Source: an uncultured Duncaniella sp.
GTDB lineage: Bacteria; Bacteroidota; Bacteroidia; Bacteroidales; Muribaculaceae
Length of the DNA: 36,174 nt
Assembly: GCF_910577345.1 (NCBI RefSeq)
Contig: NZ_CAJTMT010000015.1
Coordinates: forward strand, 1 to 36,174
Direction: 5' to 3'
Below, in pieces: positions 15,835 to 25,662 of the stretch. Numbering within the stretch: position 1 is the first letter of the stretch; every line of letters begins with the position of its first letter. Under the pieces are notes generated by a model that saw only the letters and a list, made by a program, of their open reading frames with translations, did no database searches and was not told the DNA's origin. The position numbers and the translations under genes are program-made.

Positions 15835-17157
15835 TCAGATCTGGCCGCTGTCGATTTCATTCATGAGTTTGAGGGCGTCGACATACTGCATGATGCCGTC
15901 GGAAACCTTGCGTGCATCCTGCATGGCATGGACTACCGTGGCGGGACGGTTGGTGACGTCGCCTCCGGCAAACACGCCTTTGCGGCTTGTCATGCCGTAG
16001 GGCATCTCGCGGGCAAGGACATAGCCTTTCTCATCCACCTTTATTCCCTCTGTGGTCGATACGATGCGGCTCGCAGGCTGACTGCCGACTGCCATGATGA
16101 CCTTGTCGGCAGGAAGGACAATTTCCTCTCCCTCCTTATCGATGACCACTTCCTTTATGAGTCCGTTCTCGCCACGGATTTCCTTTATCGAAGAGTTCCA
16201 CATGAACTTAACGCCCTCGACAACGGCATCGTCATACTCAGCCTTGAGCGCGCTCATATTCTCGATTGCGCGGTGGTAGACCACTGTGACCGACTTCGCA
16301 TCCATGCGCAGGGCCGTGCGGGCTGCATCCATCGCTGTATTACCGCAACCGATGACAAACACATTGTCGCCCTCCTTGACCGGAATCTCATCACGGCTGA
16401 TAAGGCCGGAGTTGTAAAGGCTTACACGACGGAGGAAATAGATGGCCTGACGGACACCGTCGAAATGGTTGCCGGGAATAGACAGCTTCTTGGGTTTACC
16501 GGCACCGGTGCCCATGAAGATAGCATCGAAACCTTGGGCGAAGAGATCGTCGACAGTGAAATCGCGTCCGATTGTCACATTGCAATGGATACGGACGCCA
16601 AGCTCGCAGATTTTCTTGATTTCGTGGCGCACCACATCCTTGGGAAGACGGTATTCAGGAATACCGAGCATGAGTACACCGCCAGCCTCAGGTTCCATCT
16701 CGAAAATCTCAACGTCGAAACCCTTGCGGGAAAGCTCACCCGCAACAGTCAGACCGGCAGGACCGCTACCAATGACGGCCACACGTCCACGGGTCTTGGG
16801 GACAAGATTCTCGCGCGTGAGATTCATCGAGCTGTCAAAGTCAGCCACGAAACGTTCGAGCTTACCGATGTTGATATGCGCGCCCTTCTTGTTGAGGATA
16901 CAATGGCCCTCACACTGGCGCTCGTGGGCACAGACGCGTCCGCAGACAGCCGGAAGATTGCTCTTTGCGTTTATTATAGCCATCGCATTGCCGAGATTAC
17001 CCATCGACAGCTCGCGGATCCAATCAGGCATGTCGTTGCTGATAGGGCAACCCTTCTTGCAAAGCGGGTTCTTACAGTGGAGGCAGCGTTTCGCCTCCTC
17101 AATAGCCTCAAGCATGGTGTAGCCATCAGAGGCTGAATCATTGATGTTTCTATTCAT
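15835..17157 (-). CDS. gltD: GltD-like NAD(P)H-dependent glutamate synthase small subunit / oxidoreductase
   Basis: 440 aa from the ATG at 17157; the longer frame would run back over the upstream gene. N-terminal cysteine clusters for 4Fe-4S centres (C25, C28, C33, C37 and C72, C76, C82, C86), an FAD Rossmann fold (VAVIGSGPAGLTVAG, about 127-140), a second dinucleotide fold (VFVIGCGNTAMDAART) and the terminal FAGGDV motif. It transfers electrons from NAD(P)H to a partner. In bacteria this family is either GltD of glutamate synthase or the NfnB/SudA type; no partner gene is nearby, so the precise role is open. It follows the GH43 stop by 22 nt and is probably co-transcribed with it. Confidence 0.85.
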   Translation of the reverse strand: MNRNINDSASDGYTMLEAIEEAKRCLHCKNPLCKKGCPISNDMPDWIRELSMGNLGNAMAIINAKSNLPAVCGRVCAHERQCEGHCILNKKGAHINIGKLERFVADFDSSMNLTRENLVPKTRGRVAVIGSGPAGLTVAGELSRKGFDVEIFEMEPEAGGVLMLGIPEYRLPKDVVRHEIKKICELGVRIHCNVTIGRDFTVDDLFAQGFDAIFMGTGAGKPKKLSIPGNHFDGVRQAIYFLRRVSLYNSGLISRDEIPVKEGDNVFVIGCGNTAMDAARTALRMDAKSVTVVYHRAIENMSALKAEYDDAVVEGVKFMWNSSIKEIRGENGLIKEVVIDKEGEEIVLPADKVIMAVGSQPASRIVSTTEGIKVDEKGYVLAREMPYGMTSRKGVFAGGDVTNRPATVVHAMQDARKVSDGIMQYVDALKLMNEIDSGQI

Positions 17158-17179
17158 ATTATAGATAACAATTAAATAT

Positions 17180-18781
17180 CTAATTTGGTGATTGATATGT
17201 ATGATTTCCCGCACCGTCGTGCCGGTAGCGGAAATAATCAAAATGCGTTTTGCCGGGAAGGGGAGAAAGAGAGTAGGCATACAGACCCGTCCTCACACCC
17301 TTCCAGAATCCGGCTTTCATCTCGAAAGGTTCGCCCATAGGCTTGAAATCAATGCCGTCGGTGCTGTAACTGTAGGCAAAGCGGTTGGCCTCGGTATCCA
17401 CATCGAGCCTTATGACCAACGCGCCACCGTCAGGCACATCGGACAAGGGCTTGCGGAAAGTCACTGCGCTGTCAACCTCCACATAGAGCGTCGGGACATC
17501 CTTGCCTCCGGCATCTTCAATCATCACGCCGGCACCGGTAAAAGCTTTGCCTATACATTCGAGCCCGCTGCGATCGCCGGGCTTCATGTCGCGGAAATCA
17601 ATTGCCGTCTCAGCCTGCGAACGGAAGCCCATGATTTTCTGAGTCAACTGATTGCGGGCCGTCCTCAGCCATCCGGCGGAAAGGGGCGAAAGAGTCAGCC
17701 AACCCTCGCGTTCGGAAAGCGATATGCGCTCCCTTACGGGATTATGGTTCGTCTGCCATTGCACTCCCAAACTCTGCCCGTCAAACTCATCTGACGTCTG
17801 CGGAGTGAACGATGACTGTGATTTTCCAAACGGCATCTGACAGACCTCCATCGGCTCACCGACACCATTGCCGTCGTAGTCACACCCGATCAATGGCCAA
17901 CCATCCTTCCACCTGACAGGCTGGAGATGCACGACACGTCCGCGCACCCCGGCCGACTGAAAATGATAGAACCACCAGTCGCCGTCAGGCGTATCCACGA
18001 GCGCACCCTGATGCGGACCATTGACCTTAGTCGAACCGGTCTCAAGCACACGGCGCGACTCGTATGGGCCATAGACATTCCTCGAGCGCAGGATGGTCTG
18101 CCACCCCTCTCCCACTCCGCCTTCGGGAATACTGATATAGTAGTAGCCATCCTTTTTGAACATCTTCGGACCCTCGGCCACAGGACCTTCATAGACGGTG
18201 ACACCATCATCGAGAAGAGCCCGCCCGTCGGCACTCATCCGGTGGATGATTATGGGACCCGCACGGTGGCGGCTACGGATGAGATAAGCCTCGCCATCCT
18301 CATCCCAGAACGGACACGGATCCTCCCACTTGGCAATACCCTTCACAAGATGCAGTGGCTCCCACGGCCCGGCAGGATTGACGGCAGAGGTCATGAACAG
18401 TCCCTCTTCGGGAGTGCAGACAAAAATCCGGAACTTACCGTCGTGATAGCGCAGCGCAGGAGCCCAGGTGCCTTCGGCATACTTGGCCATGCCGTCGTAG
18501 CCCGGGAAGCCGATGCTGTCATAAACCTGCCCGATGATGCGCCAGTTGACCATATCGTCAGATTCAAGCACAGGCATACCCATGAAATGAAACTCCGAGC
18601 AGGTCATATAGTACTTGTCCCCGACCCTGATAACGTCGGGGTCGGAATAGTCGGCATTCAGGACAGGATTTGCAAAGTTGCCGTCGCCAAGGTCGCCCCA
18701 CACGGGAACACCGCGGCCCGACGATGCCTGAATGAAGGCCGAAAAGACTAATGCTAAGGTAAAAACAACTGCAGATTTCAC
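17180..18781 (-). CDS. Glycoside hydrolase family 43 (beta-xylosidase/arabinofuranosidase-like)
   Basis: 533 aa with a signal peptide (SAVVFTLALVFSAFIQASS), so periplasmic or exported. Residues 35-320 form the GH43 five-bladed propeller with the three expected acids: base D47 in YSDPDVI, D154 in WEDPCPF, and acid E203 in GPVAEGPK. Residues 335-530 form the concanavalin-like GH43 C-terminal domain (SDEFDGQSLGVQWQTNHNP, VEVDSAVTFR). It releases xylose or arabinose from plant glycans; which sugar cannot be read from sequence. No SusC/SusD pair is nearby, so it is not in a classical polysaccharide utilization locus. First gene of the pair with the GltD-like gene. Confidence 0.9.
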   Translation of the reverse strand: MKSAVVFTLALVFSAFIQASSGRGVPVWGDLGDGNFANPVLNADYSDPDVIRVGDKYYMTCSEFHFMGMPVLESDDMVNWRIIGQVYDSIGFPGYDGMAKYAEGTWAPALRYHDGKFRIFVCTPEEGLFMTSAVNPAGPWEPLHLVKGIAKWEDPCPFWDEDGEAYLIRSRHRAGPIIIHRMSADGRALLDDGVTVYEGPVAEGPKMFKKDGYYYISIPEGGVGEGWQTILRSRNVYGPYESRRVLETGSTKVNGPHQGALVDTPDGDWWFYHFQSAGVRGRVVHLQPVRWKDGWPLIGCDYDGNGVGEPMEVCQMPFGKSQSSFTPQTSDEFDGQSLGVQWQTNHNPVRERISLSEREGWLTLSPLSAGWLRTARNQLTQKIMGFRSQAETAIDFRDMKPGDRSGLECIGKAFTGAGVMIEDAGGKDVPTLYVEVDSAVTFRKPLSDVPDGGALVIRLDVDTEANRFAYSYSTDGIDFKPMGEPFEMKAGFWKGVRTGLYAYSLSPLPGKTHFDYFRYRHDGAGNHTYQSPN

Positions 18782-18803
18782 GATCGTCGTAAGATTTAGA
18801 GTG

Positions 18804-18811
18804 CAAATTTA
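18804..18811 (-). promoter_or_regulatory. -7 box for the GH43 transcript
   Basis: Minus-strand TAAATTTG fits TAnnTTTG, 23 nt before the GH43 ATG; the leader would be short. It is divergent from the promoter at 18888. Confidence 0.5.
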
Positions 18812-18887
18812 CGCAGATTTTTTCATCTCTTTGGGACATTTCGGTTACAATTGTCGGGGAGTATAGTGTATTTTGGATTTTTTCAGT

Positions 18888-18895
18888 TATCTTTG
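18888..18895 (+). promoter_or_regulatory. -7 box for the coiled-coil gene
   Basis: TATCTTTG, exact consensus, about 145 nt before the start codon at 19042. The long GC-rich leader (18900-19041) holds no ORF that I trust. Confidence 0.5.
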
Positions 18896-19041
18896 CATTG
18901 TGGCGTACTCAAACCTTTTCGCCTTCCAGGATGGCGCGCGGCTACGGTTGACAGAGTTTCGCCGGCAGTTATTTTCTCTATTACCCTGAAACCGGTCGGG
19001 CGTCAGACTGATTGACGCACCCCATCAACATTGTGCAAATT

Positions 19042-20697
19042 ATGTCGATAATGACACTCTTTCGTCGTGCATTCGGTTTTTCCCCCGAGACCGAAGAGGA
19101 GGAGGGCGAATATGACCCCACAGTCCCCACTTATGCCGTCAGCAATCAGACGGAGGAAAACTCCGTGCCCTCAGCCCAACCGCCGGTCCCGCCGGCCGGA
19201 CTGCTGACATCGGCCTCTGCCACGGCCGATGAGCCGTCGACCGAGGGTCCCGAGACAGACAAGAAACTGACCGACGACCTCTTCGATGCAGTCATCGACC
19301 TCTTCAACCGCACACAACCCGAATTCGTCAGGGAGTGTCTCAACGTCGATGCGCAGCGCCGCTACATCCTTAATTCCCTCTCCGACTCCCTCCGTCAGCG
19401 CGTCAATTCAGCACTATCCACCGACTCCACCATCTGGGAAAAGGAGAAGGAGGAGCTTGAAAAGAAAATAGCCGAACTGCAAGGCGACGACAACGAGACC
19501 GAACGTCTGCGCAAGGAGAACCGCAAACTCCAGTTGAGCGTCGACCGTCAGAAGCGCGCCCTCCTCGACCGCATCAATGACCTTGAAACCCAGCTCACGA
19601 AGCAAGCGCAGGAAAAGGAGCGCTACTACGCGCGCAAAGGCCTGACAAATCCGGAGGAACTCGACAAGGCCAACGCACGCATCAAAGTGCTCGAGACAGA
19701 AGCCGAGGACGCACGGAGCAGAAACGCTCAGCTCGACGGCACGATAAGCACACTCGAACATCAGATAAAGGAACTTGAGGCAAAACTGGCCGAACAGGCC
19801 GAGACCATCCGTACAGATGGTGAAGCCGTCAATGCCGAACCAGCCGGTGACGCAAGCACTGCCACGCCCGAACAGCTCGCACAACTCGAAAATCTGAAAA
19901 CCACGCTCGAACAGGAAAAATCCGAACTTCTGCAGGAAAAAAGCAGAATCGAAGAGGAGAAAACCGCACTTCAGGAAGAAAAAAGCCGTCTCGAACAGGA
20001 AAAGAGCAGCATCGAGGAAGCAAAGGCCAAGGCAGAGCAGGAGATAGCCTCGCGCCAAAGCGACATGGCCGGTCTCGAAGAAGCCAACGCCCAACTCTCG
20101 GCCCAATTCGAAAGCCTGCGCGAGGAACTGGCCCGCCAGACGACGCTGAAAGAGCAGCTTGAAGTCAAGACAACAATGAGCGACGCGATGATCAACGACC
20201 TCCGCAACCAGGCCGCAGCCTCGCGCAACGAACTCGAACGGATGCAGCAGGAACAGGAAGCCGTGCTCACCCAGATTCAGCAGCAACTCGACGGATTCGA
20301 AGACCTGAAAGCCCGCAAGGACGCCAAAATCAGCGAGCTTCAGGAATCCAACGCCTCACTGCGCCGCACCGTCGAAACCAACCTCTACAATCAGGCCAAC
20401 AGCGAGATGAAACTGCGCCGCGAAATAAAGGACCTCAAAGCCGAAATCACGCGCCTCACGCAGCAGAACTCAGCGCCGACCGACACCCCCTCTCCCTCCA
20501 ACCCCATGATGCCCGAACCGGCAAAGGCAGCCGCCAAACGCCGTGGCCGCCCCAAAAAGAACCGCATCGACAGCGACCTCGACAACACCGAATGGTTTGC
20601 AGGCAGCTCGGCCAAACGCGACGATCCCGACTTCGGCTATCATGAACCGCCACGCAAACCGACCAACGACAACGAAGCGCAGCTATCGCTCTTCTAA
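19042..20697 (+). CDS. Coiled-coil protein with AT-hook and C-terminal clamp-binding motif
   Basis: 551 aa from the ATG at 19042 (an upstream TTG at 19012 and an ATG at 19051 are alternatives). A short N-terminal head (MTLFRRAFGF) and an acidic/Ser/Thr linker are followed by a helical domain (about 75-130), then some 330 residues of heptad-rich coiled coil (EKSELLQEKSRIEEEKTALQ and similar). Near the end lies an AT-hook-like KRRGRPKKNR (about 499-508). The last five residues are QLSLF, an exact match to the bacterial sliding-clamp binding consensus QL(S/D)LF. I infer a DNA-associated structural protein tied to the replication clamp; the family is unknown to me. GC-rich, in keeping with the host genes around it. 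Confidence 0.75.
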   Translation: MSIMTLFRRAFGFSPETEEEEGEYDPTVPTYAVSNQTEENSVPSAQPPVPPAGLLTSASATADEPSTEGPETDKKLTDDLFDAVIDLFNRTQPEFVRECLNVDAQRRYILNSLSDSLRQRVNSALSTDSTIWEKEKEELEKKIAELQGDDNETERLRKENRKLQLSVDRQKRALLDRINDLETQLTKQAQEKERYYARKGLTNPEELDKANARIKVLETEAEDARSRNAQLDGTISTLEHQIKELEAKLAEQAETIRTDGEAVNAEPAGDASTATPEQLAQLENLKTTLEQEKSELLQEKSRIEEEKTALQEEKSRLEQEKSSIEEAKAKAEQEIASRQSDMAGLEEANAQLSAQFESLREELARQTTLKEQLEVKTTMSDAMINDLRNQAAASRNELERMQQEQEAVLTQIQQQLDGFEDLKARKDAKISELQESNASLRRTVETNLYNQANSEMKLRREIKDLKAEITRLTQQNSAPTDTPSPSNPMMPEPAKAAAKRRGRPKKNRIDSDLDNTEWFAGSSAKRDDPDFGYHEPPRKPTNDNEAQLSLF

Positions 20698-20784
20698 GTC
20701 GCTACGATACAGCAAAACCGACAGGTAAAAACAATATTCGCAAAAAACAAAACGATTCCAATTGTATTCTTCGACCACGAAACA

Positions 20785-22971
20785 ATGAAAAAAGCCGTTA
20801 CATATCTCTTGATGGCGACAGCCGCTTTTCAGGCCGTGTCAGCCAACATATCCGATGACAAAAACCTTGCCGAATACGTATTTCCCAACAATTCACCCGC
20901 ACGGGTGAGCCGCCCTGCCTACACAGCCGACGGTCTGCACTACCTCGCCCTCTCGGCCGACGGTCAGAAGATTGTCAAATACGAAACCGCCTCAGGCAAG
21001 GAGGTGGAGACGGTGATGGATGTCACCCACACCCGCGAGACCACCATCTCCTCGATCGAAGGATTCACCCTCAGCCCCGACGGAAGCAAGCTCCTCGTCA
21101 GCCGTGAGCGCAAGGCAATCTACCGCCGCTCCTCCATGTCGAAATTCTATGTCTACAACATCCGCACCCGTCAGCTCCATCCCCTCTCGGTCAACTTCGA
21201 ATATCAGCGCGAGCCCCTCTTCTCGCCCGACGGACGCATGGTGGCCTTCGTCGGTCCGGACAACAATATACACCTCCACAAAATCGACTACAACACCGAG
21301 GTCGATGTGACAACCGACGGCAAGACTGACCACGTCATCAACGGTGTCCCCGACTGGGTATATGAAGAGGAATTCACGACATCATCCTCGATGGCATGGG
21401 CACCCGACAACATGACCCTATGCTACATCAAATACAACGAGACCGAGGTTCCAGCCTACTCCTTCCCCCTTTATGAAGGCACATGCGACCCGATGGAGCA
21501 ATATGCCCTCTATCCCGGAGCATTCACCTACAAATATCCCGTGGCAGGCGAACCTAATTCAAAAGTAAGCGTCCACAGCTACGATGTCGACAACCGCAAG
21601 ACAAAGAACCTCGACATCCCTGCCGGAAACTTCGAATACATTCCCCGCATTGCCTACGGAGGCTCACCGGACCGACTCATCGTCACCACTCTCAACCGCG
21701 CGCAGACCCGCATGGAACTCTTCTCGATGAATCCGCGCTCGAATGTGGCCAAATCCATCCTCGTGGAGCAGGAACAGGCATGGCTCGAACCGGCAGTCTA
21801 TGAGAACCTCACCCTCAACGATGACAATTTCGTGGTTCTTTCGTCGCGCACAGGCTACACCCATGCCTACCAGTACAACTATTCAGGCACCATGACCCGC
21901 GCCATCACAAAGGGTGATTTCGACGTGCTCGAATACTACGGCACCGATGCCCGCGGCAACCACTACGTCCAGTCGACAGCCACCGGACCAATCAACCGTG
22001 TGGTCTCACGCATCGACGCCAAGGGCATAATGAAACACATCACCCCTGAAAAGGGTTGCGCATCCGCATGGTTCACCCCTACCAAGAACTACTACACTGT
22101 CAACTACAGCAACGCCCAGACCCCTCCCGTCTACACCCTCCGCACCATCGCCGACAAGGATGTGAGGGTCCTTGAAGACAATGCCAAGACAAAGGCAAAA
22201 TATGCCTCGGCACCCCGTCGGGAATTCATCACCGTCACCACACCCGAAGGCATATCCATCAACGCCTACATGCTCAAACCGGCCAACTTCAATCCCTCAG
22301 GCTCCTATCCTGTCATCATGACGCAATACAGTGGCCCCGGCTCGCAGCAGGTGCTCGACTCATGGACCATCGACTGGGACTGCTATGCTGCAATGCAGGG
22401 CTACATTGTCATCTGTGCCGACGGACGTGGCACCGGAGGTCGCGGACGCGCATGGGAGACAATCGTCTACCGCAACCTCGGCCACTATGAGACCATCGAC
22501 CAGCAGGCGGTTGCCCGCTGGGCTGCCTCGCAGCCTTACGTCGACGGCAAGCGCATCGGCATCTGCGGCTGGAGCTACGGCGGCTACGAGACCCTGATGT
22601 GCGTCTCCACTCCGTCGACACCCTTCGCCGCAGCCGTCGCAATCGCACCCGTGACCGACTGGCGCTACTACGACACCATCTATGCCGAGCGCTACATGCT
22701 CACCCCTCAGGAAAACGAGGACGGCTATCAGACCTCAGCGCCTATCAACTCTGTCAAGAACCTCTCAGTTCCCCTGCTCATGATGCACGGCACCGCCGAC
22801 GACAATGTCCACTTCATGAACACCGTGCAATACACCTCGGCCCTTCAGGCTGCCGGAAAATGGTGTGACATGTTCATCTACCCCAACATGAACCACTCCA
22901 TCTACGGCTGCGGCGCGCGCCTGTCGGTCTACTCCCGTATGCTTGCCTATTTCGGTGCCAATCTGCGCTGA
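20785..22971 (+). CDS. Dipeptidyl peptidase IV (S9B serine peptidase)
   Basis: 728 aa with an N-terminal signal (AVTYLLMATAAFQAVSA). Beta-propeller domain (about 45-480), then an alpha/beta-hydrolase domain. Catalytic triad: S597 in GWSYGGYE, D672 in HGTADDNVHF, H704 in NMNHSIYG, with the same 32-residue Asp-His spacing as human DPP4. The double-Glu motif that binds the substrate N-terminus is present in DWVYEEEF (about 195-196), which points to DPP IV rather than other S9 peptidases. It removes X-Pro or X-Ala dipeptides from peptides in the periplasm, typical of Bacteroidales that feed on protein. Length is close to the Porphyromonas enzyme. Confidence 0.95.
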   Translation: MKKAVTYLLMATAAFQAVSANISDDKNLAEYVFPNNSPARVSRPAYTADGLHYLALSADGQKIVKYETASGKEVETVMDVTHTRETTISSIEGFTLSPDGSKLLVSRERKAIYRRSSMSKFYVYNIRTRQLHPLSVNFEYQREPLFSPDGRMVAFVGPDNNIHLHKIDYNTEVDVTTDGKTDHVINGVPDWVYEEEFTTSSSMAWAPDNMTLCYIKYNETEVPAYSFPLYEGTCDPMEQYALYPGAFTYKYPVAGEPNSKVSVHSYDVDNRKTKNLDIPAGNFEYIPRIAYGGSPDRLIVTTLNRAQTRMELFSMNPRSNVAKSILVEQEQAWLEPAVYENLTLNDDNFVVLSSRTGYTHAYQYNYSGTMTRAITKGDFDVLEYYGTDARGNHYVQSTATGPINRVVSRIDAKGIMKHITPEKGCASAWFTPTKNYYTVNYSNAQTPPVYTLRTIADKDVRVLEDNAKTKAKYASAPRREFITVTTPEGISINAYMLKPANFNPSGSYPVIMTQYSGPGSQQVLDSWTIDWDCYAAMQGYIVICADGRGTGGRGRAWETIVYRNLGHYETIDQQAVARWAASQPYVDGKRIGICGWSYGGYETLMCVSTPSTPFAAAVAIAPVTDWRYYDTIYAERYMLTPQENEDGYQTSAPINSVKNLSVPLLMMHGTADDNVHFMNTVQYTSALQAAGKWCDMFIYPNMNHSIYGCGARLSVYSRMLAYFGANLR

Positions 22972-23075
22972 AACGGGCAAGCCCCACTCCCCTCGCCACG
23001 CTCCTCAACGCTCCTGTCCGGACCGTTCACCTACCACACTTCCCTAACATCTGCAAGTATAAGTAACCCGATTTC

Positions 23076-24410
23076 ATGACCCAACATCATATAACAAATG
23101 AGAAGGCTATCTTCACGCTTTGGCTCAACTGGACCATCGCTGTAGGAGCTATCGCATTGCCCGAACTCGCCGCACTTTTCGTCCCACGCCCCTGGATTCC
23201 CATCATCACCTTCGCAGTGATGATTCTCCTCATCGTCTACCGCAATACAGGAAAGAAATTCCAGGCATCGTCATGTGACCTCGTGCAGACCATCTGTGTC
23301 CACACCCTCTGCGTCTCCGCCGTCATAATGGTGCTCATCTCAATCATCTATGCCAGAGGCTTCATCTCGCTCTTCTATCCCGAAGAACTTGTCAACATCA
23401 GAATCCCTTATCTCACCATCCTCATCATAGGCCCTGTCGCCACCGTCTACTGCCTCATCTACACCATCCGTGGCAACCGTGCGGGAGTGTGCCGCAGATG
23501 CATCATCCGCTACGGCACCTCGACCGAACGCGGATTTCTCGGCAAAGTGTTCTCGCAGGAGAGCCGCTATCAGGTGCGCTTCCTGATGGTCATCTCTGCC
23601 GTGCTTTCAGTAATCGGCTGGATCTACTATGCCTGCTACTACATCAACGTCAATCTCAACACGTCCGACCGCTTCTTCTACAACTGGATTCCCTCGATAT
23701 TCTACGGCCTCTCGGTCATCTTCTTCGGCATGAGATATTTCACCCTCTGGAGCTACTACTACAACCATATCGAGATGAATCCCCGCGTGTGCATGAACGG
23801 TTCAGGGGTGCGCTTTATCCTGCTCCACGACGACAATATCTTCCTCTCACGCATCGAGGAATTCAACGACATGCCTGACGGGAACAAATATGACACCCCT
23901 GCGGATGTCAACCTCTCGCACCGCAACTACATCAGCCTCAAGGATGCCTCGCAACATCTCGTGAACCTCAGCGGCCTTGACCCTGAGAGCTTCAACATAC
24001 GGTTCATGTATAAAAGCACCGACATGTCGGGCCAGGCCAACATCTTCCACTTCATCTGCTGCTTCCCGTCAAAGGAAGCTATAGCCGACTCCACGCTGCG
24101 CGGACAGTGGTATTCGCTCTCGCAGCTCCAGCGCCTCCTCTACAACAAGGAGCTCACCCACATGCTCACTTCGGAAATCCACCGCCTCCACACCGTGACA
24201 ATGGCATGGAAGACCTACGACATCAACGGACTCCGCCTTTACAAAATCAAGAACTACCGTCCGGCCTTCCGCCTGAAGGGAATCTGCGACTGGAACGTCG
24301 ATTTCGACAATCCCCTCTGGCTCGACGTCGCGCGCTTCAACGAGGACAGCCCTCTCTTCAAGCTCCGCCGCCTCCTGCGCCGCCGTCAGCGCCAGAGCAT
24401 CAATAACTGA
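23076..24410 (+). CDS. Multi-pass membrane protein of unknown function
   Basis: 444 aa. The N-terminal half has about six hydrophobic helices (for example WIPIITFAVMILLIVY, AVIMVLISIIYARGF, YLTILIIGPVATVYCLIYTI, FLMVISAVLSVIGWIYYACY). The C-terminal half (about 245-430) is soluble and basic at the end (FKLRRLLRRRQRQS). Motifs such as CRRCIIRYG in a loop between helices are suggestive but do not name a family for me. It lies 104 nt after the DPP IV gene and 63 nt before miaA on the same strand and has the same GC-rich codon use, so it looks like core genome. Confidence 0.75.
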   Translation: MTQHHITNEKAIFTLWLNWTIAVGAIALPELAALFVPRPWIPIITFAVMILLIVYRNTGKKFQASSCDLVQTICVHTLCVSAVIMVLISIIYARGFISLFYPEELVNIRIPYLTILIIGPVATVYCLIYTIRGNRAGVCRRCIIRYGTSTERGFLGKVFSQESRYQVRFLMVISAVLSVIGWIYYACYYINVNLNTSDRFFYNWIPSIFYGLSVIFFGMRYFTLWSYYYNHIEMNPRVCMNGSGVRFILLHDDNIFLSRIEEFNDMPDGNKYDTPADVNLSHRNYISLKDASQHLVNLSGLDPESFNIRFMYKSTDMSGQANIFHFICCFPSKEAIADSTLRGQWYSLSQLQRLLYNKELTHMLTSEIHRLHTVTMAWKTYDINGLRLYKIKNYRPAFRLKGICDWNVDFDNPLWLDVARFNEDSPLFKLRRLLRRRQRQSINN

Positions 24411-24473
24411 CAACCATACCCCACACATATAGCAGCCCACACATCCACCCACACCCACACGAAAATTCCATCT

Positions 24474-25397
24474 ATGAGTAAGCCACTGATTGTCATAACC
24501 GGCCCGACCGCATCGGGCAAGACCCGCAGGGCCGTGGAACTCGCCCGCGAAATCGATGCCGAAATCATCAGCGCCGACTCGCGTCAGGTCTACCGTGGGA
24601 TGGACCTCGGAACCGGCAAGGACATCGAGGAATACGGCGAGATTCCCGGCCACCTCATCGACATCTGCCCCGCGGGATATAAATACAACCTCTTCGAATT
24701 CCTGCGGGATTTTGAGGAGGCCAAGGCTGCAATCGAGGCAAGGGGGAAGAGGGTGATTCTCTGCGGAGGCACAGGGCTCTATATTGAAAGCGTCCTCAAA
24801 GGGCTGCGTCTGCCCGAGGTGCCCGAAAATCCTGAGCTGCGCAAGAGCCTCGAAGGGAAATCCCTGGAGGAACTGACCGGAATCCTCGCCGGAATGAAGA
24901 CTCTCCACAACGTCACGGATGTCGACACCGCCAAGCGCGCCATCCGCGCGATAGAGATACAGACTTACTATGCCGAACACCCCGACGCGGCCCGTCAGGC
25001 CGAACCGTCGCCGCTGACAGATGCAGTGGTCATCGGTGTGGACATCGACCGCGAATCGCGCCGCCGGCGCATCACGGAGCGCCTCCACGCCCGTCTCGAC
25101 GCGGGAATGATCGACGAAGTGCGCCGCCTCCTCGACTCAGGCATCCCCGCCGCCGACCTCATCTATTACGGTCTTGAATACAAATTCCTCACCCTCCACC
25201 TGACCGGCGCCCTATCGCGCGAGGAAATGGTGTCGGGGCTCGAAATCGCCATCCACCAGTTTGCCAAACGCCAGATGACATGGTTCCGCGGCATGGAGAA
25301 CCGTGGCTTCCCCATCAACTGGCTCCCCTACGACCTCCCCTCCGCCGAATTCACCGCCCGCGCCATCGCACTCATCGAAAACCGGACGGCTGAATGA
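24474..25397 (+). CDS. miaA: tRNA dimethylallyltransferase
   Basis: 307 aa, normal length. P-loop GPTASGKT (10-17), the substrate-binding ISADSRQVYRGMDLGTGK, GGTGLYIESVLKGL, and the C-terminal HQFAKRQMTWFRG are all diagnostic. It transfers a dimethylallyl group to A37 of tRNAs that read UNN codons, such as tRNA-Phe and tRNA-Leu, both found in this window. The start ATG is preceded by AT-rich sequence and there is no better alternative. It may be the second of two miaA paralogues commonly seen in Bacteroidales. Confidence 0.96.
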   Translation: MSKPLIVITGPTASGKTRRAVELAREIDAEIISADSRQVYRGMDLGTGKDIEEYGEIPGHLIDICPAGYKYNLFEFLRDFEEAKAAIEARGKRVILCGGTGLYIESVLKGLRLPEVPENPELRKSLEGKSLEELTGILAGMKTLHNVTDVDTAKRAIRAIEIQTYYAEHPDAARQAEPSPLTDAVVIGVDIDRESRRRRITERLHARLDAGMIDEVRRLLDSGIPAADLIYYGLEYKFLTLHLTGALSREEMVSGLEIAIHQFAKRQMTWFRGMENRGFPINWLPYDLPSAEFTARAIALIENRTAE

Positions 25398-25542
25398 AAG
25401 GTTTTTTTCTGATACAGAAGGACAAACGAGCAAAAGAAACATAAGAATTATGGGCCACTCCGAAAATCCGGTCCATGTGCGATAAAAAGAAATACAAACC
25501 AACAAAACAAACAAAAGCGACCGAAGTATAATTTGCTTGAAA

Positions 25543-25662
25543 TTAATCTTTTGTATCTTCTGACCTTCTGGCTTTATGTACCTTTTTCAGATATTTACGA
25601 ATTTCATGCACTGTAATTACAATTTGAGCCGGAATAATATCCTCTACAGAACCAATCCTCAT
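25543..25662 (-). CDS. Tiny ORF coupled to the antitoxin (39 aa)
   Basis: Starts at an ATG that overlaps the antitoxin's stop (ATGA), so it would be translated by coupling. The product (MRIGSVEDIIPAQIVITVHE, then a Lys/Arg-rich tail with KARRSED) is far shorter than RelE/ParE-type toxins, which are 90-110 aa. It could be the remnant of the toxin partner after a deletion or frameshift, or a minimal toxin. I see no further toxin-like frame down to the miaA end at 25397; the interval contains nothing else. Confidence 0.4.
   Translation of the reverse strand: MRIGSVEDIIPAQIVITVHEIRKYLKKVHKARRSEDTKD

Noticed and set aside
15796..17136. 446-codon plus-strand frame opposite gltD
   Set aside because: It is the antisense shadow of a well-defined oxidoreductase; the minus strand carries all recognised motifs.
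17180..18781. Polysaccharide utilization locus around the GH43 gene
   Set aside because: No SusC/SusD pair, sensor or other glycoside hydrolase is adjacent.
19414..20286. 290-codon minus-strand frame inside the coiled-coil gene
   Set aside because: A Leu/Phe-rich shadow of the Glu/Lys-rich coiled coil on the other strand.
24069..25088. 339-codon minus-strand frame over the membrane protein and miaA
   Set aside because: It spans two real genes on the opposite strand and has no family match.
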